Source: Cepaea nemoralis (lineage: Eukaryota; Mollusca; Gastropoda; Stylommatophora; Helicidae). Taken from it: a stretch of 64,000 nucleotides of DNA. Both the position numbers and the translations under genes were made by a program. Below are positions 1-12,240 of this stretch, in pieces. The notes under the pieces are model-generated. The model saw only the letters and a program-made list of their open reading frames with translations, had not been told where the DNA came from and did no database searches. Numbering within the stretch: position 1 is the stretch's first letter; each line of letters opens with the position of its first letter. The stretch covers positions 186,001-250,000 of the forward strand of contig JACEFZ010013534.1 of assembly GCA_014155875.1 (NCBI GenBank), given 5' to 3'.

Positions 1-5
1 TTGTC

Positions 6-42
6 GGTAGCAACATTTTATGCACTGAGAGTATTACTGTAT
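6..42. repeat. Left target-site duplication of the RNase H LINE
   Basis: This 37-base segment matches 10104-10140 at 34 of 37 positions with no gaps. The two copies lie exactly outside the 5' leader and the 3' simple-repeat tail of the LINE between them. That is the expected position of a target-site duplication. Three mismatches fit an old insertion. The length is long for a LINE duplication but not unprecedented. Confidence 0.72.
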
Positions 43-392
43 CATTGAAGACTTCCGGTCAAGATGACGAATGACGGTTGTGTTGTTTTTCTGACCGCTA
101 CCTTTTCACGTAGGAGATGGATATTTTCATCTCCTACGTGTAATTTGTGTGCCAGGATGTAAAACCAGGGTGTTTTGTTCTCTCAAGATCTGCGCCGATG
201 CTACAGAGTTTCGTGCATTGAGCGAAGCAATCCTTTAGTGAATTTTCGCAGCGTGTGTGGTTTCTGTGGTGTTCGGTTTTTTCAACATTGCGGAACAATT
301 TGTGTGTTCCTTACGGACTGCAGTCAACAAAACAAGACGGCGGGGCCAACGTGGTGGCAAGCGTGGAAGGGTAAAGCGTTTTAGACTTAAAT
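43..392 (+). other. 5' leader of the RNase H LINE
   Basis: This region lies between the left duplication and the first endonuclease codons. It has no long open frame of its own. It contains an inverted pair of the 16-mer catctcctacgtg-type sequence near 110-142 that could form a short hairpin. It would hold the internal promoter of the LINE if one exists, but I cannot point to promoter motifs. Confidence 0.45.
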
Positions 393-1222
393 GTGACCAT
401 CTGGGCCTCGTATACTCGCGTCCTATATTGGAACTGCACCAGCGTAAAACAACGTGGCCCAATTCTCGAAAACCTGGTTTACAGGAACGACATTGTAGCA
501 CTCCAGGAGACGAGACTGGGTGATCAGCTACTCAAAATGGCCGGCTTCAAATGTTTCTACAACAGGCGACATCTGGGAATGGCGATTCTCATCCGCGATA
601 GTATGGTTGCTTCAGAGCTAGACATGTCCAGCTGGGACAATGGCGACATACAAATACAGGCGATCAGAGTTCAATCCGGTCTACCATTCGTGTTGGTTAA
701 TGTTTATGCCCGTAACGCGTGCGTGGATTTCCAGAAGTGGCAGTGCTTAAGTGACATATTAGGTCATGAAAAACATGTTATTTTCTGTAGCGATTTCAAC
801 GCTAAAGGCATATCATGGGGAAACATTTCCTACAACACACAGGGTGAAGAGCTCGAGACTGCACTTGAAACCATTGACATATTGTGTATCAACACTGGCT
901 GTGTCACCAGGACAGCTAGCCACCCAGGTGATGAGGACAGTGCTATTGATCTGGCGCTGGTTTCTCCTTCACTCACTACAGTGTGTAGATGGGGTGTATT
1001 AGGGTACCACGACAGCAACCACCACCCTTGCAGCATATTGGTGGAGAAAGGCAGAACCAGGCAACATAAGTCAACGGTCAAGACTTTCCAGTATGACAGT
1101 GCAGGGCAAGATGTGGTGAGTAAAATAAGACTCAACAAGCGCAGAAAGTTTCAGGGCAGGAAAATAGCTGGGAGTAGCCACCTTGGTGAAATTGTGAGGT
1201 GGAGAAGGCCTAGATGGATAAG
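393..1222 (+). pseudogene. LINE endonuclease domain (exonuclease-endonuclease-phosphatase fold)
   Basis: The open frame encodes the target-nicking endonuclease of the LINE. Visible motifs are the N-terminal W-N-C, the catalytic glutamate in ALQETRLG, the CSDFNAK stretch (canonical GDFN), SAIDLALVS, and the C-terminal G-Y-H-D-S-N-H-H-P with the catalytic Asp-His pair. The domain covers about residues 10-230. The frame appears to run to 1235 only because the last codons read into the inserted LTR. Rejoining across the LTR element meets a stop within five codons and a frame change before the next homologous block, so the ORF was already decaying. The first Met at 393 falls inside the domain start, so the true start may be upstream. 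Confidence 0.85.
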
Positions 1223-1960
1223 TGTCACAAAGTGAATGTTGACTAAGTGACAGATAGAGTGGCTATGGTTATGTCTAGGGTATGTCCTTGTAACACTGTG
1301 ATGTTGAACAACAGATTAATCAAGATGCATCACCACCAAACACCAGTCAGTGAACAAGCGTTAATTTGCGCACATAATATTCCTTTAATTCTGAATTAAC
1401 ACAGACACATGTAACATATAAATCCAGGAACAATAATTCTCTAAGAATCTATCTCCATCCCAATGGAACACGTCGAATAGCACTGCCTCTCAAGGCTACT
1501 AAAATATCGTCCCACACGACAGGTATACTAGCCTCTCTCTAGGCCCGACTCAAAGTAACCCACTATGGGTCTCGAATTCCACTCACTATCCCTGGAACCC
1601 ACAGTGCGGAGTTATCTTCCAAACTCCGTCACAATTCTTCACTTTATCAGACCACGACCTTCTCCTGGTCTGGTCTACACTCCACTCCTCTCAACTCGGA
1701 GTCCAAACCTCAACTCCCCGTCAATCTTTGTCCCTGTCTTTTTAAACAATTCTATGCCCCACATTGCCTCACACACACCACACAACCTCACTGCTCCAAC
1801 TGTCTGCCTCACCAGCTGACCTCTTCTCAGCTCGCCCCTTCAATTACTGTCCTCTCATTTACGCCCTCTGGGGGACCCACCATCCGCCCCATTTTATCTC
1901 GTGAACTGTTTATCTTGTACGGCCACTCACCTTAATGTCAATGACCACAGGCATGTGACA
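1223..1960 (-). repeat. 3' LTR of element A
   Basis: This 738-base LTR differs from 6817-7553 by roughly seven substitutions and one single-base indel by eye, about 99% identity. The ends are TGTCAC...GTGACA. High LTR identity means the insertion is recent compared with the other elements here. Confidence 0.93.
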
Positions 1961-2539
1961 CTACCCCACCCTCAAAAGAAAACATCGTTTTCAAATGTTG
2001 GGAGACTCATACTTATCAAATATGTGACCCAGACACATTGCCTGGGTAGTCGTTAGTATAATCCAACTTACTCTAGCTACCACACTTAATAATATATCAA
2101 ATACTCATAGTACACTCCCATATTCCCCACACATAAATACAAACAACTTTCTATCTTTTGTATCAATGCATGAACTAATACATCACATAATAATAATAAT
2201 ACATCATAGAAAAGCATTATACTTATGTACCCACAGGTCTCTTACTACTTCACGACCACACAATACTATTTGTGTACCGACACTATATCAGGTGGTTTTG
2301 TTCTTGCATTAACCCACCTCTGATTCCTGTCGATGCTGTGTCTACCTTTCATGTACCCATCACTCATGGTACCTCTACAATTACAACATCTGTTTGCTAT
2401 CCCTAGCCCTGGGTCAGTAATGTCGCGAACACTCTTTTGACCTGACTCAACTTTCCTATCTGCATATTGCACCATTACACTTGAGTCTCTGTTTAGTCTG
2501 AACTCTTTATTCAATCTTGGCCCATATATCTGGCACCTT

Positions 2540-2693
2540 TCTTTCTGCTGCATACGCCTTATGCCTATGTGCCCTGCACATGCACTATCCTGAGCTGTTC
2601 TAGTATATCGGTGTCTGTGTGCTAAAGGTACTGCTACTTGCCCACGTGCAGTTCCACTATCTGAAAAGCGGCGAGTAAGAACATTGTTCTTCC
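2540..2693 (-). pseudogene. Integrase zinc-binding (H2C2) remnant of element A
   Basis: The minus strand reads NNVLTRRF... and then PLAHRHRYTR...GHIGIRRMQQ. This aligns with the VVPKAHRSQI...GHMGIAATMQ start of the integrase in element D. The match stops near 2540, and the rest of the integrase is absent or unrecognisable. Its place directly downstream of protease indicates the protease-integrase order of Gmr1-like elements. The 2266-2553 open frame continues from here but shows no clear homology. Confidence 0.6.
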
Positions 2694-2797
2694 TCTCGAA
2701 GCACCATCTACCTTTCTTTGACTGCCTATGTTCTACTCTCCTACACCCTTGGGAACATTTGTTCAGAGTAGTATCTTGTCTCTGGGAGTCACTAGCA

Positions 2798-4646
2798 CTA
2801 TATTTGGGATCCTATTCTCATCTGCTCAGCTGTACTATCCTTGTCCTGAGTTCCTGTGTCTACTTCAAGTGCCTCTTCTACCTCAGCTATACTCTCTAAT
2901 TTAGGTTCTCTTGTGGTAACTACCTCATTACTGCTTACACTATATTTTTGGTCCCAATAAACTACTTCCTCTTCTGTACACTCTTTAACTCCTATAACAT
3001 TTCCTATGATGAGATCTGCCACTGGTGAGTCTAAAACACATGCTGTCACTCTTCCTGTTATGTATGGTGTTTTTACTGTTATCACGGCTATTGGGTAGAA
3101 TTCTACTGTCCCATTAAATGTTATGGATCTAATCTTTTTCCCTGTATAATCCGAGGGTTGCACTAAACTCTTTCTCACCCCGATGGACGTACATCCGGAA
3201 TCCCTAATTGTTAACGCTGGCCTATCATTAACAAACCCATGATGCATCTTCAGACTTCCTCCTTCATGCACTGCTGATCCTGCTTTAACTGTGTGACCAC
3301 ATATTAAGACTGGCTGACTGTCTTTTTCAAAAAGAGGTTTGCACCCACTACAATCTTCATTGTTCAGCGTCTCAATTACTTGTGCTGCATTTGAGTGCTC
3401 TGTTTCTCTCATCCTACATTGATGACTGACATGCCCGTTCCTTCCACATTTGAAACAAGTGATCTCCCTTTTACTGTTGTTCGTTGGTCCATCTGATGGT
3501 TGTGCATCACAATCTGCCATTTTGTGTCTCCAGCTCCCACAATTCCAACATCCGGCATAATTTGGACGTCTCTGGAAGTTCCCTCTTCTATATGGGTACC
3601 GTCCTACTCTACCAACATTGTTTCCTCGGAAACCATTATCTTGAAGTTCTTGTTGCTCACCTTTCTGTGCTGAATCCACACTTTTCGCCCTTGGTCTAAT
3701 GACTGGATTCTGGTCCTGTTTAGTGTACGCTGCACAGACTATTTCCTCACTCATTAGTTTCCCCATTGAACTGTTAGGATGTGCAGTCATATAGTTTTGC
3801 CCTAACTGAGACATTGTGTCTATGTCCTTTGGCTTACGTTCCTCGAAGAAAGCCACTAAATTAGTATTGCACGATGATAACACCTTGTCTCTCAGCATTA
3901 AATCCACTAATTTATTAAAATCTTTTCCTACCTCTGCCAGCTCCATCCACTTATTAAATGTGTTCTTTACTGTGTTAACAAAATCTGTGAAATCTTGATT
4001 TGTCTCTGGCCCTAACTGTCTAAACTTTGTTCTATATCCATGCTTCAGTTAGTTGGAACTTTGTCAGCAAACGTTGACGTAAGATAGTGTAGTTGTTTCT
4101 TTCTTCTACAGGTAAATTAAACATTGTTTCTAGAGCCTTACCCGTTAAATACTCGCCCAGTCTAATTGCGTACTCGCTTTCTGGGATGCCTAATACCTTC
4201 ACTGATGCTTCGAATCTCGACAAATAGGAATCCAAGTTGTCTCGGTCCGTAAAAAATGGCAGTTTTAATCTCTGTGACGACTGCGACGGTCTTCTGCTTT
4301 CCTCACTTTGACCTTTGGAAGATAGTTCTAGTTTTCTTAACTCGATTTCAGCTAGTTTTACTTGTGTCGCTTCCTGTAGACGCTTGTTTTCTATTTCAGC
4401 TAACTTTACTTCCTGTAGACGTTTGTTTTCCATTTCAGCTAGTTTTACTTGCGTCTCTTTCTCTTCCTGTAGACGCTTTGCCTCGCGTTCATTATGCCTC
4501 TCCTCTCTTTCCATCTGCTTTTGTTCTTTCGCTTCTGCATACTCCTGTAACTCTTTACCTTTCAGGCCTATTCTTTCACCTGCGTCAATATAATCCATTA
4601 AAGTAGGCATCTTGTACTTGTGGACACGTTGCTGTCTGTCAGCCAA
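2798..4646 (-). pseudogene. Gag-protease polyprotein of element A (one frameshift)
   Basis: Two open frames, 4646-4032 and 3946-2798, form one polyprotein separated by a single frame change near 4040. The first has a charged coiled coil (about residues 25-115) and the first half of capsid. The second begins in a capsid C-terminal segment that resembles SCAN (KLVDLMLRD...). It then has two perfect CX2CX4HX4C zinc knuckles (C133/C136/H141/C146 and C164/C167/H172/C177 of that frame) and a retropepsin with the catalytic D-S-G at 249-251. An ICGH motif precedes the protease and is shared with elements B and C. It would package RNA and process Gag; as it stands it is broken. Confidence 0.88.
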
Positions 4647-4806
4647 CTATAAATGTGAAGACTCTGCTGTTAGTCTCTGTGTCACTTCCCTAAGTACACC
4701 CGCACTCCCTGTGTACGTAAATCCGTATTGCTACAATATCACTCTGTACTCACCCAGTCACTCTATAAGCACTAGGTAGTGAGGGGGGAATATAACTATA
4801 CTCCCT

Positions 4807-4915
<109 letters not shown>

Positions 4916-4979
4916 AATAACTGTAGAACAATTCCTGGAAATAGTTGTAAACATACATATACATACACAAATGGATGAT

Positions 4980-6816
4980 ACACACTAACTGCGAACTATT
5001 AAACGCTAGACGCATAGGCCGGTGAAACGCAGACGGATGATTACATAGAAATAAAAACCACTGACATAAACATGCCCATGAAAGACCATACCGTGCGCAT
5101 AATATAAACTGACAAATACCATCTAGATAGAAGATGTATTAACATAAGCATTACAACAATACCATATATCCAAAGAACTCAAATATTATATGTAACAGTA
5201 AAGAGAAAACAGTAAAAAGAACAAATATAAAATGAATAATGTACATAGATCTGACGTAGACACTTGGACACCATGTATAATGTCGAGACGACCCAATGCC
5301 ACAGCACAAAACAAACTGACTCGTCAGCTGTCTCTCAACCAATACAATGTGCACCTAGAAACTTCACCTTTGCTCTGTCTCCCGCATTTCGAGAAATAAA
5401 GCAAAAATATCCTACTTATTACGACCACTGGACCACATACAAATATTTACGTAACGCACAACAACAACAATACTTAGGACGATGAGAACAACAGAAGCAA
5501 ACAAGGGTTGCCGACACCAATGCGATGGTAGAATCTTAAAAAAGTCCTTAATTTGTTTTCAATAGTCTCCGAAAATCGCCTGGAAATGTTTGTCGGTTAC
5601 TGTTTTGAAAAGATTACGACGTTAGCTTCCCACAATGAATTAAAGTTCTGATGCGTTGTCACTTTTTGTTGACGTGGTGACACGATTTTCGACTGTCGTA
5701 AAAGTTGAAGATGATGATAATTATCCCAACGCCTTGTATCTTCACAGTCCGTAATGTTTTTGTAACCCTCCCTGTAGGGATGGCCTGTGATTGTATAATG
5801 TATGTGAACGCTCTTGTTTTGCCAGAAATATTGGGTTTTCGTTGCGTTTTGGGGAGCCGAAAATACCTTTAAAATCAATGAATGTTTATCTGCGTAGTCA
5901 CTGTCGCTTTGAAGTGATGGTATGGTTTCACTGTTGCTGACCCGGTTAAACCAACGAATAGCAGAAAATGATCACGCACTTTAAATCCGCTTCGCAAGTC
6001 TTTTTTGGTGAAAAAATGCGCTCATATTTGCGAAGACGGCACCTGAATGACTGTTGTGGTTTGTTTGCCGATGATGACACACACACACAAAGACGTTAAA
6101 CGTAAATCCGTAGTTTCAGTAGAAAACCAACGTGTTATTCTCAGTGGAAATTTTTCCGTCAAATTCCCTGGTTCTCGGCCTTGACTCACAAGGTCATCTC
6201 TGTTTCTCTTTATCACAATAATCCGTGTAGAAACGCTTACTTTTCTGTGGAGCAACGATTGTCACCTTTGTGTGTTCCCCACACTTTCCTCCTATAACTC
6301 CCCTCCTCCTGGCGAGTTTTTAACCATGAATTACCCTCGTAACTCCTCTGGCGCCCCTTTCCGTCTTATTATCTGCACCGAACTCTGAAGACGCCGTACA
6401 CACACACTCGCTGTCCACAAGTTCACCTGACCTATAAACACACGCGCCTGTTTGCGTTAATTTTCTGACGTCCCTGATAGCCGAAGAAATACTGCCTGGT
6501 ATCCAATTTACCTGTCCTGACCTTCTCGTGACCTATGTGCTACCCAGTTCCCGCACGGAAGAAACCCCAGTGTTTATATCGTGGACACACTTTCCCCGTC
6601 TCCTCTCCCCACTCCGAGTGAGAAATGATATTTTTACCTGGTTTCTCGTGGACTCTGTATTAATTCTCCGACCCTTTTTAAATGCGCTGTCTACTGAAAA
6701 TGGTGTTTATTCTTGACAGGAGAGCTCTCATTAATTGTTGTTGTAATTGGGCATCCGACTAATGTCTCTGATGTTAGTGTTCTCTCTAATCGACGAAGCC
6801 TCCCAGAAATCTACTC
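4980..6816 (-). other. Non-coding 5' internal region of element A
   Basis: About 1.8 kb lie between the 5' LTR and the gag start. I find no conserved coding frame on either strand. A primer-binding site should lie just inside 6816, but I cannot match the sequence there to a specific tRNA. Confidence 0.5.
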
Positions 6817-7553
6817 TGTCACAAAGTGAATGTTGACTAAGTGACAGATAGAGTGGCTATGGTTGTGTCTAGGGTATGTCCTTGTAACAATGTGATGTTG
6901 AACAACAGATTAATCAAGATGCATCACCACCAAACACCAGTCAGTGAACAAGCGTTAATTTGCGCACATAATATTCCTTTAATTCTGAATTAACACAGAC
7001 ACATGTAACATATAAATCCAGGAACAATAATTCTCTAAGAATATATCTCCATCCCAATGGAACACGTCGAATAACACTGCCTCTCAAGGCTACTAAAATA
7101 TCGTCCCACACGACAGGTATACTAGCCTCTCTCTAGGCCCGACTCAAAGTAACCCACTATGGGTCTCGAATTCCACTCACTATCCCTGGAACCCACAGTG
7201 CGGAGTTATCTTCCAAACTCCGTCACAATTCTTCACTTTATCAGACCACGACCTTCTCCTGGTCTCGTCTACACTCCACTCCTCTCAACTCGGAGTCCAG
7301 ACCTCAACTCCCCTCAATCTTTGTCCCTGTCTTTTTAAACAATTCTATGCCCCACATTGCCTCACACACACCACACAACCTCACTGCTCCAACTGTCTGT
7401 CTCACCAGCTGACCTCTTCTCAGCTCGCCCCTTCAATTACTGTCCTCTCATTTACGCCCTCTGGGGGACCCACCATCCGCCCCATTTTATCTCGTGAACT
7501 GTTTATCTTGTACGGCCACTCACCTTAATGTCAATGACCACAGGCATGTGACA
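6817..7553 (-). repeat. 5' LTR of element A
   Basis: This is the direct-repeat partner of 1223-1960, with the same TGTCAC...GTGACA ends. The bases ATAAG follow at 7554-7558, matching ATAAG at 1218-1222. Confidence 0.93.
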
Positions 7554-7558
7554 ATAAG

Positions 7559-8800
7559 TATAGTGCTGTAAGCAAATGGCAAAACGCCAAGAAGAACAGA
7601 GTTGCCCATCCTGGTCCCTGCATGCACTTAGAAAGAGAGATGTACACACAAGTAAGCTATTTCAAAAACTGGTTAAGGTGGTTAAAGGTGAAAAATGGGC
7701 AGAGGTATGTCAAAGAGTAAGCACAGACAAGTCACTGAAATTGTTCTGGCGACTACATAAAAGCATGAGTGGGGTAGTCAAGAATAAGAGAATTTCTGAC
7801 TTCCAAGGTGCCGGCCTCATCTGGCAGAGGACTGACGAGAACAAGGGCAAAGCCCTCTTCGAAACGCTATCTAGAGCAGAGCAACCAGACAGACATGAGA
7901 GGCCGACATCTTGGCCAAGGATGTCACCTCAGACAGGTGCAAGGTCAAGATGCCCAGAACATTTCGGATGAAGACACAAAAGAGAAACCTGGACCAATGC
8001 AGCAGTTTTTGCCGATGATGTTTATGAATGTTTCCACTCAGGCATTGAAACCTTTGCTGCAGCGATTGGTCTTGAGGAAGCGTACAACAGAGTCCATTGG
8101 ATTTTCTAATGCTTCAGCTTCTTGAACGCAAGATAAGTCCGTTCCTCCTTAGCTGGATCGCTGCAGCTCTCTTCCAACGGAAAGTAGTTTTTAGATGTGA
8201 AAGTTGGACTTCGGAACCAACAACAATATATCCTGGCCTACCACAGGGATCACCATTATCTCCAGTGCTGTTCAACGCCTACACTGAGAATCACCAGCGA
8301 GCAGATCACTGGACCGGGGTAGGACATTGTCATATGCCGACGATGTTTTAGTTTATTGTCATGGTAAGGATAGAGATCAGGTTGCTGTGAACTGAACACC
8401 GAACTCAATCGCATAAGTACTTGGTGTGCTGAAGCTGGGGCAATGGTCAACCCAACAAAGGCAACAGTGACATGGTTCTCTTTGAATAATCATATTGTCA
8501 ACACTCTAACATCAACTGTTAATCTGTGTTCAGAGACTGTGGAAAGAACGCAGGCAATGAATTACCTGGGGATACGGTTTGATCGAAGCCTTGCTTATAA
8601 TGATCACATAGACCAGGTGATAACAAAGGCCAAGCGGGGTTTGGCTGCGATGCGGGTGATGGCGGCAGCAAACTGTGAGCAGCGCCATCTATGTCTCTAT
8701 ATGAGGGGCTGGTCATGTCTGTTTTTGAGTATGCGATGGCAATCCTGACTCTCAGCCGTAAGCAGATAGAAAGGATGGAAAGGATACAAACGAAGCTATG
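7559..8800 (+). pseudogene. LINE linker and reverse transcriptase, frameshifted
   Basis: This continues the LINE of 393-1222. The stretch 7576-7971 reads as the linker between endonuclease and RT (for example KLFWRLHKSMSG). RT block B is YPGLPQGSPLSPVLF at about 8220-8270. The catalytic SYADDVLVY lies at about 8330-8355 but in a different frame from block B. The thumb region has NYLGIRFDRSL at about 8555-8590. At least four frame changes are needed to read through, so it is inactive. Canonical catalytic aspartates remain at YADD. Confidence 0.82.
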
Positions 8801-9565
8801 CGCATTATTCTTGGATGTACAAGAGATACAGCATGCAGGACGATGCGCAACCTTCTTGATTTTCCAACCATTGAAGACAGATTACAAATTTGCAGAGCAC
8901 GTGTCTATCTCAGAGTTAACGCAAACACACAGCATCCACTGCATAGTGAAATTAGGAAGGTGAAGGGCAGCAGGTTAAAAAGAGGAAGGTCGTGGATGGG
9001 TCAAGCCGAAGACATTCTTCAACAGGTGTGTTCACTGGAGGACTTAGAACCTGGCGAGGAGTGGGTACAAGTGCCAACAGATTTCTGTACGTCCTTTTCA
9101 GTTTGCATCCAACTAGACAGAAAATGCAGACAAGAAAATCCGGCTGCTGTGGAGGCGGAAGTACAAGCGTTGATTTTCGAGAATTCGTTAGACGGTGATG
9201 CTGTCATCTACACAGATGGGTCGGTCGTCCGACATGTGAGAAGCTCATGGGCCGGAGGGAGAATTGTGAAGGAGGACTCTAGTGCTTTTGTTAAGACCAC
9301 AAGTAGCCTGACTATGGAAGTCATGGCAGTAAGTAAAGCAATAACATGGCTCGAGACACAGACATTCAATAGGGCATGTTTTCTTAGCGACTCAATGAGC
9401 ATGCTCAAGAGGATAGAGATGGGGTGGATCCGAAGAGAGTGGTTGCTGTCTCTGGAGCGGTCTCGGCTGACAAAGATTAATTTCATCTTCGTGCCACGGC
9501 ATGCGGGAGTACAAGGAAATGAGCGGGCTGACAAGCTCGCAGGTAGGGCTAAGGTGGAGGGCTGA
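8798..9565 (+). pseudogene. LINE RT C-terminus and RNase H domain
   Basis: This 255-codon open frame starts in the RT C-terminal region (ILGCTRDTACRTMRNLLDFP). RNase H follows at about residues 135-250. The catalytic set is visible: YTDGS (Asp), ...TMEVMAVS (Glu), FLSDSMSML (Asp) and RHAGVQGNERADKLAG (His/Asp). The fold degrades the RNA strand of the hybrid during retrotransposition. It matches 56640-57400 closely in order and motifs, so both copies belong to one family. It is the best-preserved part of the element but is cut off from an intact RT. Confidence 0.88.
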
Positions 9566-9803
9566 TGCGCCAAGGACCAGGCTGACATTCTGAATACTCT
9601 ACGAGAAGTAAGACTTGTGCGAGAACCAAGTGATGACTGCGAATCTACAACCATGGTCAGACTGCGAGAACAGCAAATCAAAAGAGGGGTGGCCAAACAA
9701 GAACACTACGCAGGAAGCCAAATAAGATTGATAAACCAACACAGAACTGGTGTCGTTAGCCGTTACACGCTGCGGGATTTGCTGAGGAGAGGATCCGAGC
9801 ACT

Positions 9804-9808
9804 TATGG

Positions 9809-9872
<64 letters not shown>

Positions 9873-9881
9873 GCTAACTAG

Positions 9882-9920
<39 letters not shown>

Positions 9921-10103
9921 GCTAGCTAGCTAGCTAACTAACTAACTAGCTAACTAACTAACTAACTAACTAACTAGCTAGATAACTAACCAACTAGCTA
10001 ACTAACTAACTAACTAACTAACTAACTGACTAACTGACTAACTGACTGACTGACTGACTGACTGACTAACTGACTAACTGACTAACTGACTGACTGACTG
10101 ACT
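9804..10103 (+). repeat. Tetranucleotide tail, (TAAC)n grading to (TGAC)n
   Basis: About 300 bases of four-base repeats start right after the last LINE sequence (gagcacttatgg). They begin as TAAC, pass through TAGC variants and end as TGAC. They stop at the right duplication (10104). The related LINE at 56238 ends at the same motif but carries a short GAT tail, so the tail sequence is not fixed in this family. Confidence 0.92.
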
Positions 10104-10140
10104 GGTAGCAAAATTGTATGCACTGAGAATATTACTGTAT
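10104..10140. repeat. Right target-site duplication of the RNase H LINE
   Basis: This is the partner of 6-42, with three mismatches in 37 bases and no gaps. Confidence 0.72.
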
Positions 10141-10230
10141 TGTGTTACAGTCAATGTTTCAGTATCTGAGCATAATGCTATATTGTGTAATGGGATGCAG
10201 AGGTGTTTCCAAGGCACCTGAGTCAGGTTC

Positions 10231-10528
10231 TATACTGGCAAAGACCTACTAACACATCCTAGTCGTGCGTCCTGGGCAATAGGTCCCTTCGGGGTCCTGG
10301 CTAACGTAGTAGGATCGCTGATTCTTCCGAAGTCGGAGATTATCTGCCTGCACGGCGAGGAACCACCAGTCTGCACACCAATAAGCCAGACATGGAACAA
10401 CGGATACTCAAGCAAACCTCAGTCCGGTATGACATCACACTGATGTTGGACAACAGGATGTCTTCATCCGACATACAGGACTCCACCCTGGAGTTCACAG
10501 CCAGCGAACGCAAGCAAGCAAGCAAGCA
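10231..10528 (+). repeat. Dispersed repeat R1, copy 1, with (CAAG)n tail
   Basis: This segment aligns over nearly its whole length with 29727-30021 in the same orientation, at roughly 85% identity by eye. Both copies end in a short CAAG-type tail. That structure suggests a SINE or the 3' end of a LINE. I see no tRNA-like head. The flanks have a weak 12-base match (atattgtgtaat near 10182 and atattgcgtaat near 10530) that may be its target-site duplication. Confidence 0.75.
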
Positions 10529-11240
10529 TATTGCGTAATAATCACTGTTTCAGTATCTAAGCGAAATCTAAATGATAATAGAAATGCTGTTGATAGAAAA
10601 AAATAAAGAGAATTCAGTTGAATTCAGAAGTCAGTTGTTGTAATACCGAAGCGTAGAAACAGCGCAGAGCTATCTGACCCGAGAGCAGCAATCCATGAAC
10701 CATGTCAGAAGTGCAAAAGGGCTATAATACAATAGATCCCATCACATTGCAACATACCTGGAAATGAAGAGACCAACAGGTCGACAAAGGAGGATAGAAG
10801 ACTACCTTAGAATGAAATAAGCATAACCTAAGATGATACCAAGAGATTTATAAATAGTAATTATAGAACCAAATGGGAATCAGACCAACCAGATCAACAG
10901 AAAGATGATGCATCTTACAAGCTCCCCCGAAGAGAACAAGTAACAATCTTCAGATTGCACACAGGTCACAATATACTGAAATATCACGACAGCCAAACAT
11001 TTAGCACTGTAATGACCAACATACGAAAAGAGAAACTAATTTGACCTACACCTGCTCCATTTGAAGACAAACAATGGGAGTGTCAACAAGCTGCATTTGA
11101 ATGCTGTTTTCACTGGAAATATTCATACTGGCATTTGAAAATGTGTAAAGAAGAAAAACATGAAAAAGAAGAAGTTCAGTATATATCATACGCACACCAT
11201 CTCACATTGACACACACACTCACCAGCACAAAGCAATATA
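10529..11240. other. Unannotated stretch upstream of gene 1
   Basis: I find no conserved coding frame, repeat family or clear promoter here. If gene 1 has an untranslated leader exon, it could lie here or left of the LINE. Confidence 0.4.
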
Positions 11241-11241
<1 letters not shown>

Positions 11242-11324
<83 letters not shown>

Positions 11325-11333
11325 GCGCGCGCA
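11242..11333. repeat. (CA)n/(CG)n microsatellite
   Basis: About 80 bases of CA are followed by a short CG run. More scattered CA-rich sequence continues to about 11480. Open frames of alternating Thr-His or Val-Cys here are artefacts. Confidence 0.97.
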
Positions 11334-11568
11334 TAAACACACACAAACACACAGAAGGAATCAGAAATTTAAAAAAAATCGCACACACACAATGCACAAA
11401 CATACACACATACATACAAATGCAACCTATTATCCTATACACATGCATATACAAACTCACACAAGCACACACATTCACACATACATACATGTACCGGCAA
11501 AGATCCAACAGTTCTTTGGTCTGACGTAAGATGTACATATACAATTATGTCTATAACTGCTTGCAGCA

Positions 11569-11701
11569 ATGGGCCAAGTACAACTCTGCCTGTTTGTCGT
11601 CCTGGCCTTCTCCTGCCTGACCCAGCTGGTGACCCCTGTACCCATGGTCATAGATGCGGAACTGGATTATGACACAAAAGAGCCTGTACCGATTATTAAA
11701 G
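11569..11701 (+). CDS. Gene 1, coding exon 1: signal peptide and propeptide of a small secreted precursor
   Basis: The exon runs 11567-11701 (135 bases). An acceptor (cttgcag) ends at 11566, two bases before the ATG, so a leader intron splits the 5' UTR. A donor (g|gtaggg) follows at 11702. The 44 codons begin with an N-terminal signal peptide (MGQVQLCLFVVLAFSC..., hydrophobic to about residue 20). An acidic stretch with D-x-E-L-D-Y-D-T follows. The exon ends in phase 1 and joins in frame to 14907. The paralogous exon at 50920-50788 aligns without gaps over the first 36 residues (17 identical), including L-C-L, S-C-L, V-P and D-T, and has the same exon length and phase. The full precursor is about 112 residues. 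I do not recognise the family; a secreted peptide is inferred. Confidence 0.78.
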
Positions 11702-11770
11702 GTAGGGTCATGCGTGGTGGAGTGAAGCTGATTGATGTCATGTTTAAGTTCGTTAATATCAGTTAGAGGA

Positions 11771-12000
11771 AGCACTGTAGCCCTGTGGTTAGCACGCTCG
11801 CCTGCCAGCCCTGTAGTCAACTGTTTGAATCCCATCGATGGGGGAATTTTTATTTAACACATGACCTAGGTTACTAGGTTGACCCAGCCTACAATGGTTA
11901 CCAGGAAATGTTGTGGAAAGTAAAGGCGGGCGGCATGATATTGGTCATCTGTGGAGCCAGGATTGGTCTATAACAATATGGGGCTTGCACCATAAACCCA
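11771..12000 (+). repeat. tRNA-derived SINE, family 1 (copy a)
   Basis: The head resembles a tRNA gene: tgtggttagcacgctcgcctg carries an A-box-like element and gtttgaatccc a B box. The body has the family-1 signature (gacccagcctacaatgg, ccaggaaatg, gtaaaggcgg, gattggtctataac). It lies in the gene 1 intron. Confidence 0.78.
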
Positions 12001-12240
12001 TACTGGGACGTAGCAGGTAGACACTAGCCTGCCGCACCGTTGGTCTTGGGTTCGATCCGCATCGTGAAGGTTTCGAATAAAAATAATAATGACCTGGACT
12101 CTCAGCCTAAAATGGACGCCAGAAAATATATTGGGAAGTAAAGGCACCCGCTGTGAAACCGACTACATGACCCACTTACTGCCGTTTGGTCTATACAAGG
12201 TTAGGTCTATCCCCCAGGCCTGATACACCATAGACATGTA
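12001..12240 (+). repeat. tRNA-derived SINE, family 1 (copy b)
   Basis: It follows copy a directly. The B box is gggttcgatcc, and the body carries cagcctaaaatgg, gggaagtaaaggc and gtttggtctatacaa. Two adjacent head-to-tail copies suggest insertion into the 3' end of the first. Confidence 0.75.

Noticed and set aside
11135..11544. Frames rich in Thr-His or Val-Cys on both strands
   Set aside because: They translate the CA/TG microsatellite and have no other support.
11702..11766. Reading gene 1 exon 1 straight on to the stop at 11766 as a 65-residue single-exon protein
   Set aside because: The paralogue on the minus strand diverges exactly at the predicted donor. Both donors are good and phase 1, and each has a matching downstream exon with a poly(A) signal.
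11771..11840. A tRNA gene, from the A-box and B-box-like motifs
   Set aside because: No complete cloverleaf can be drawn, and the motif continues into a SINE body found at many sites in both orientations.
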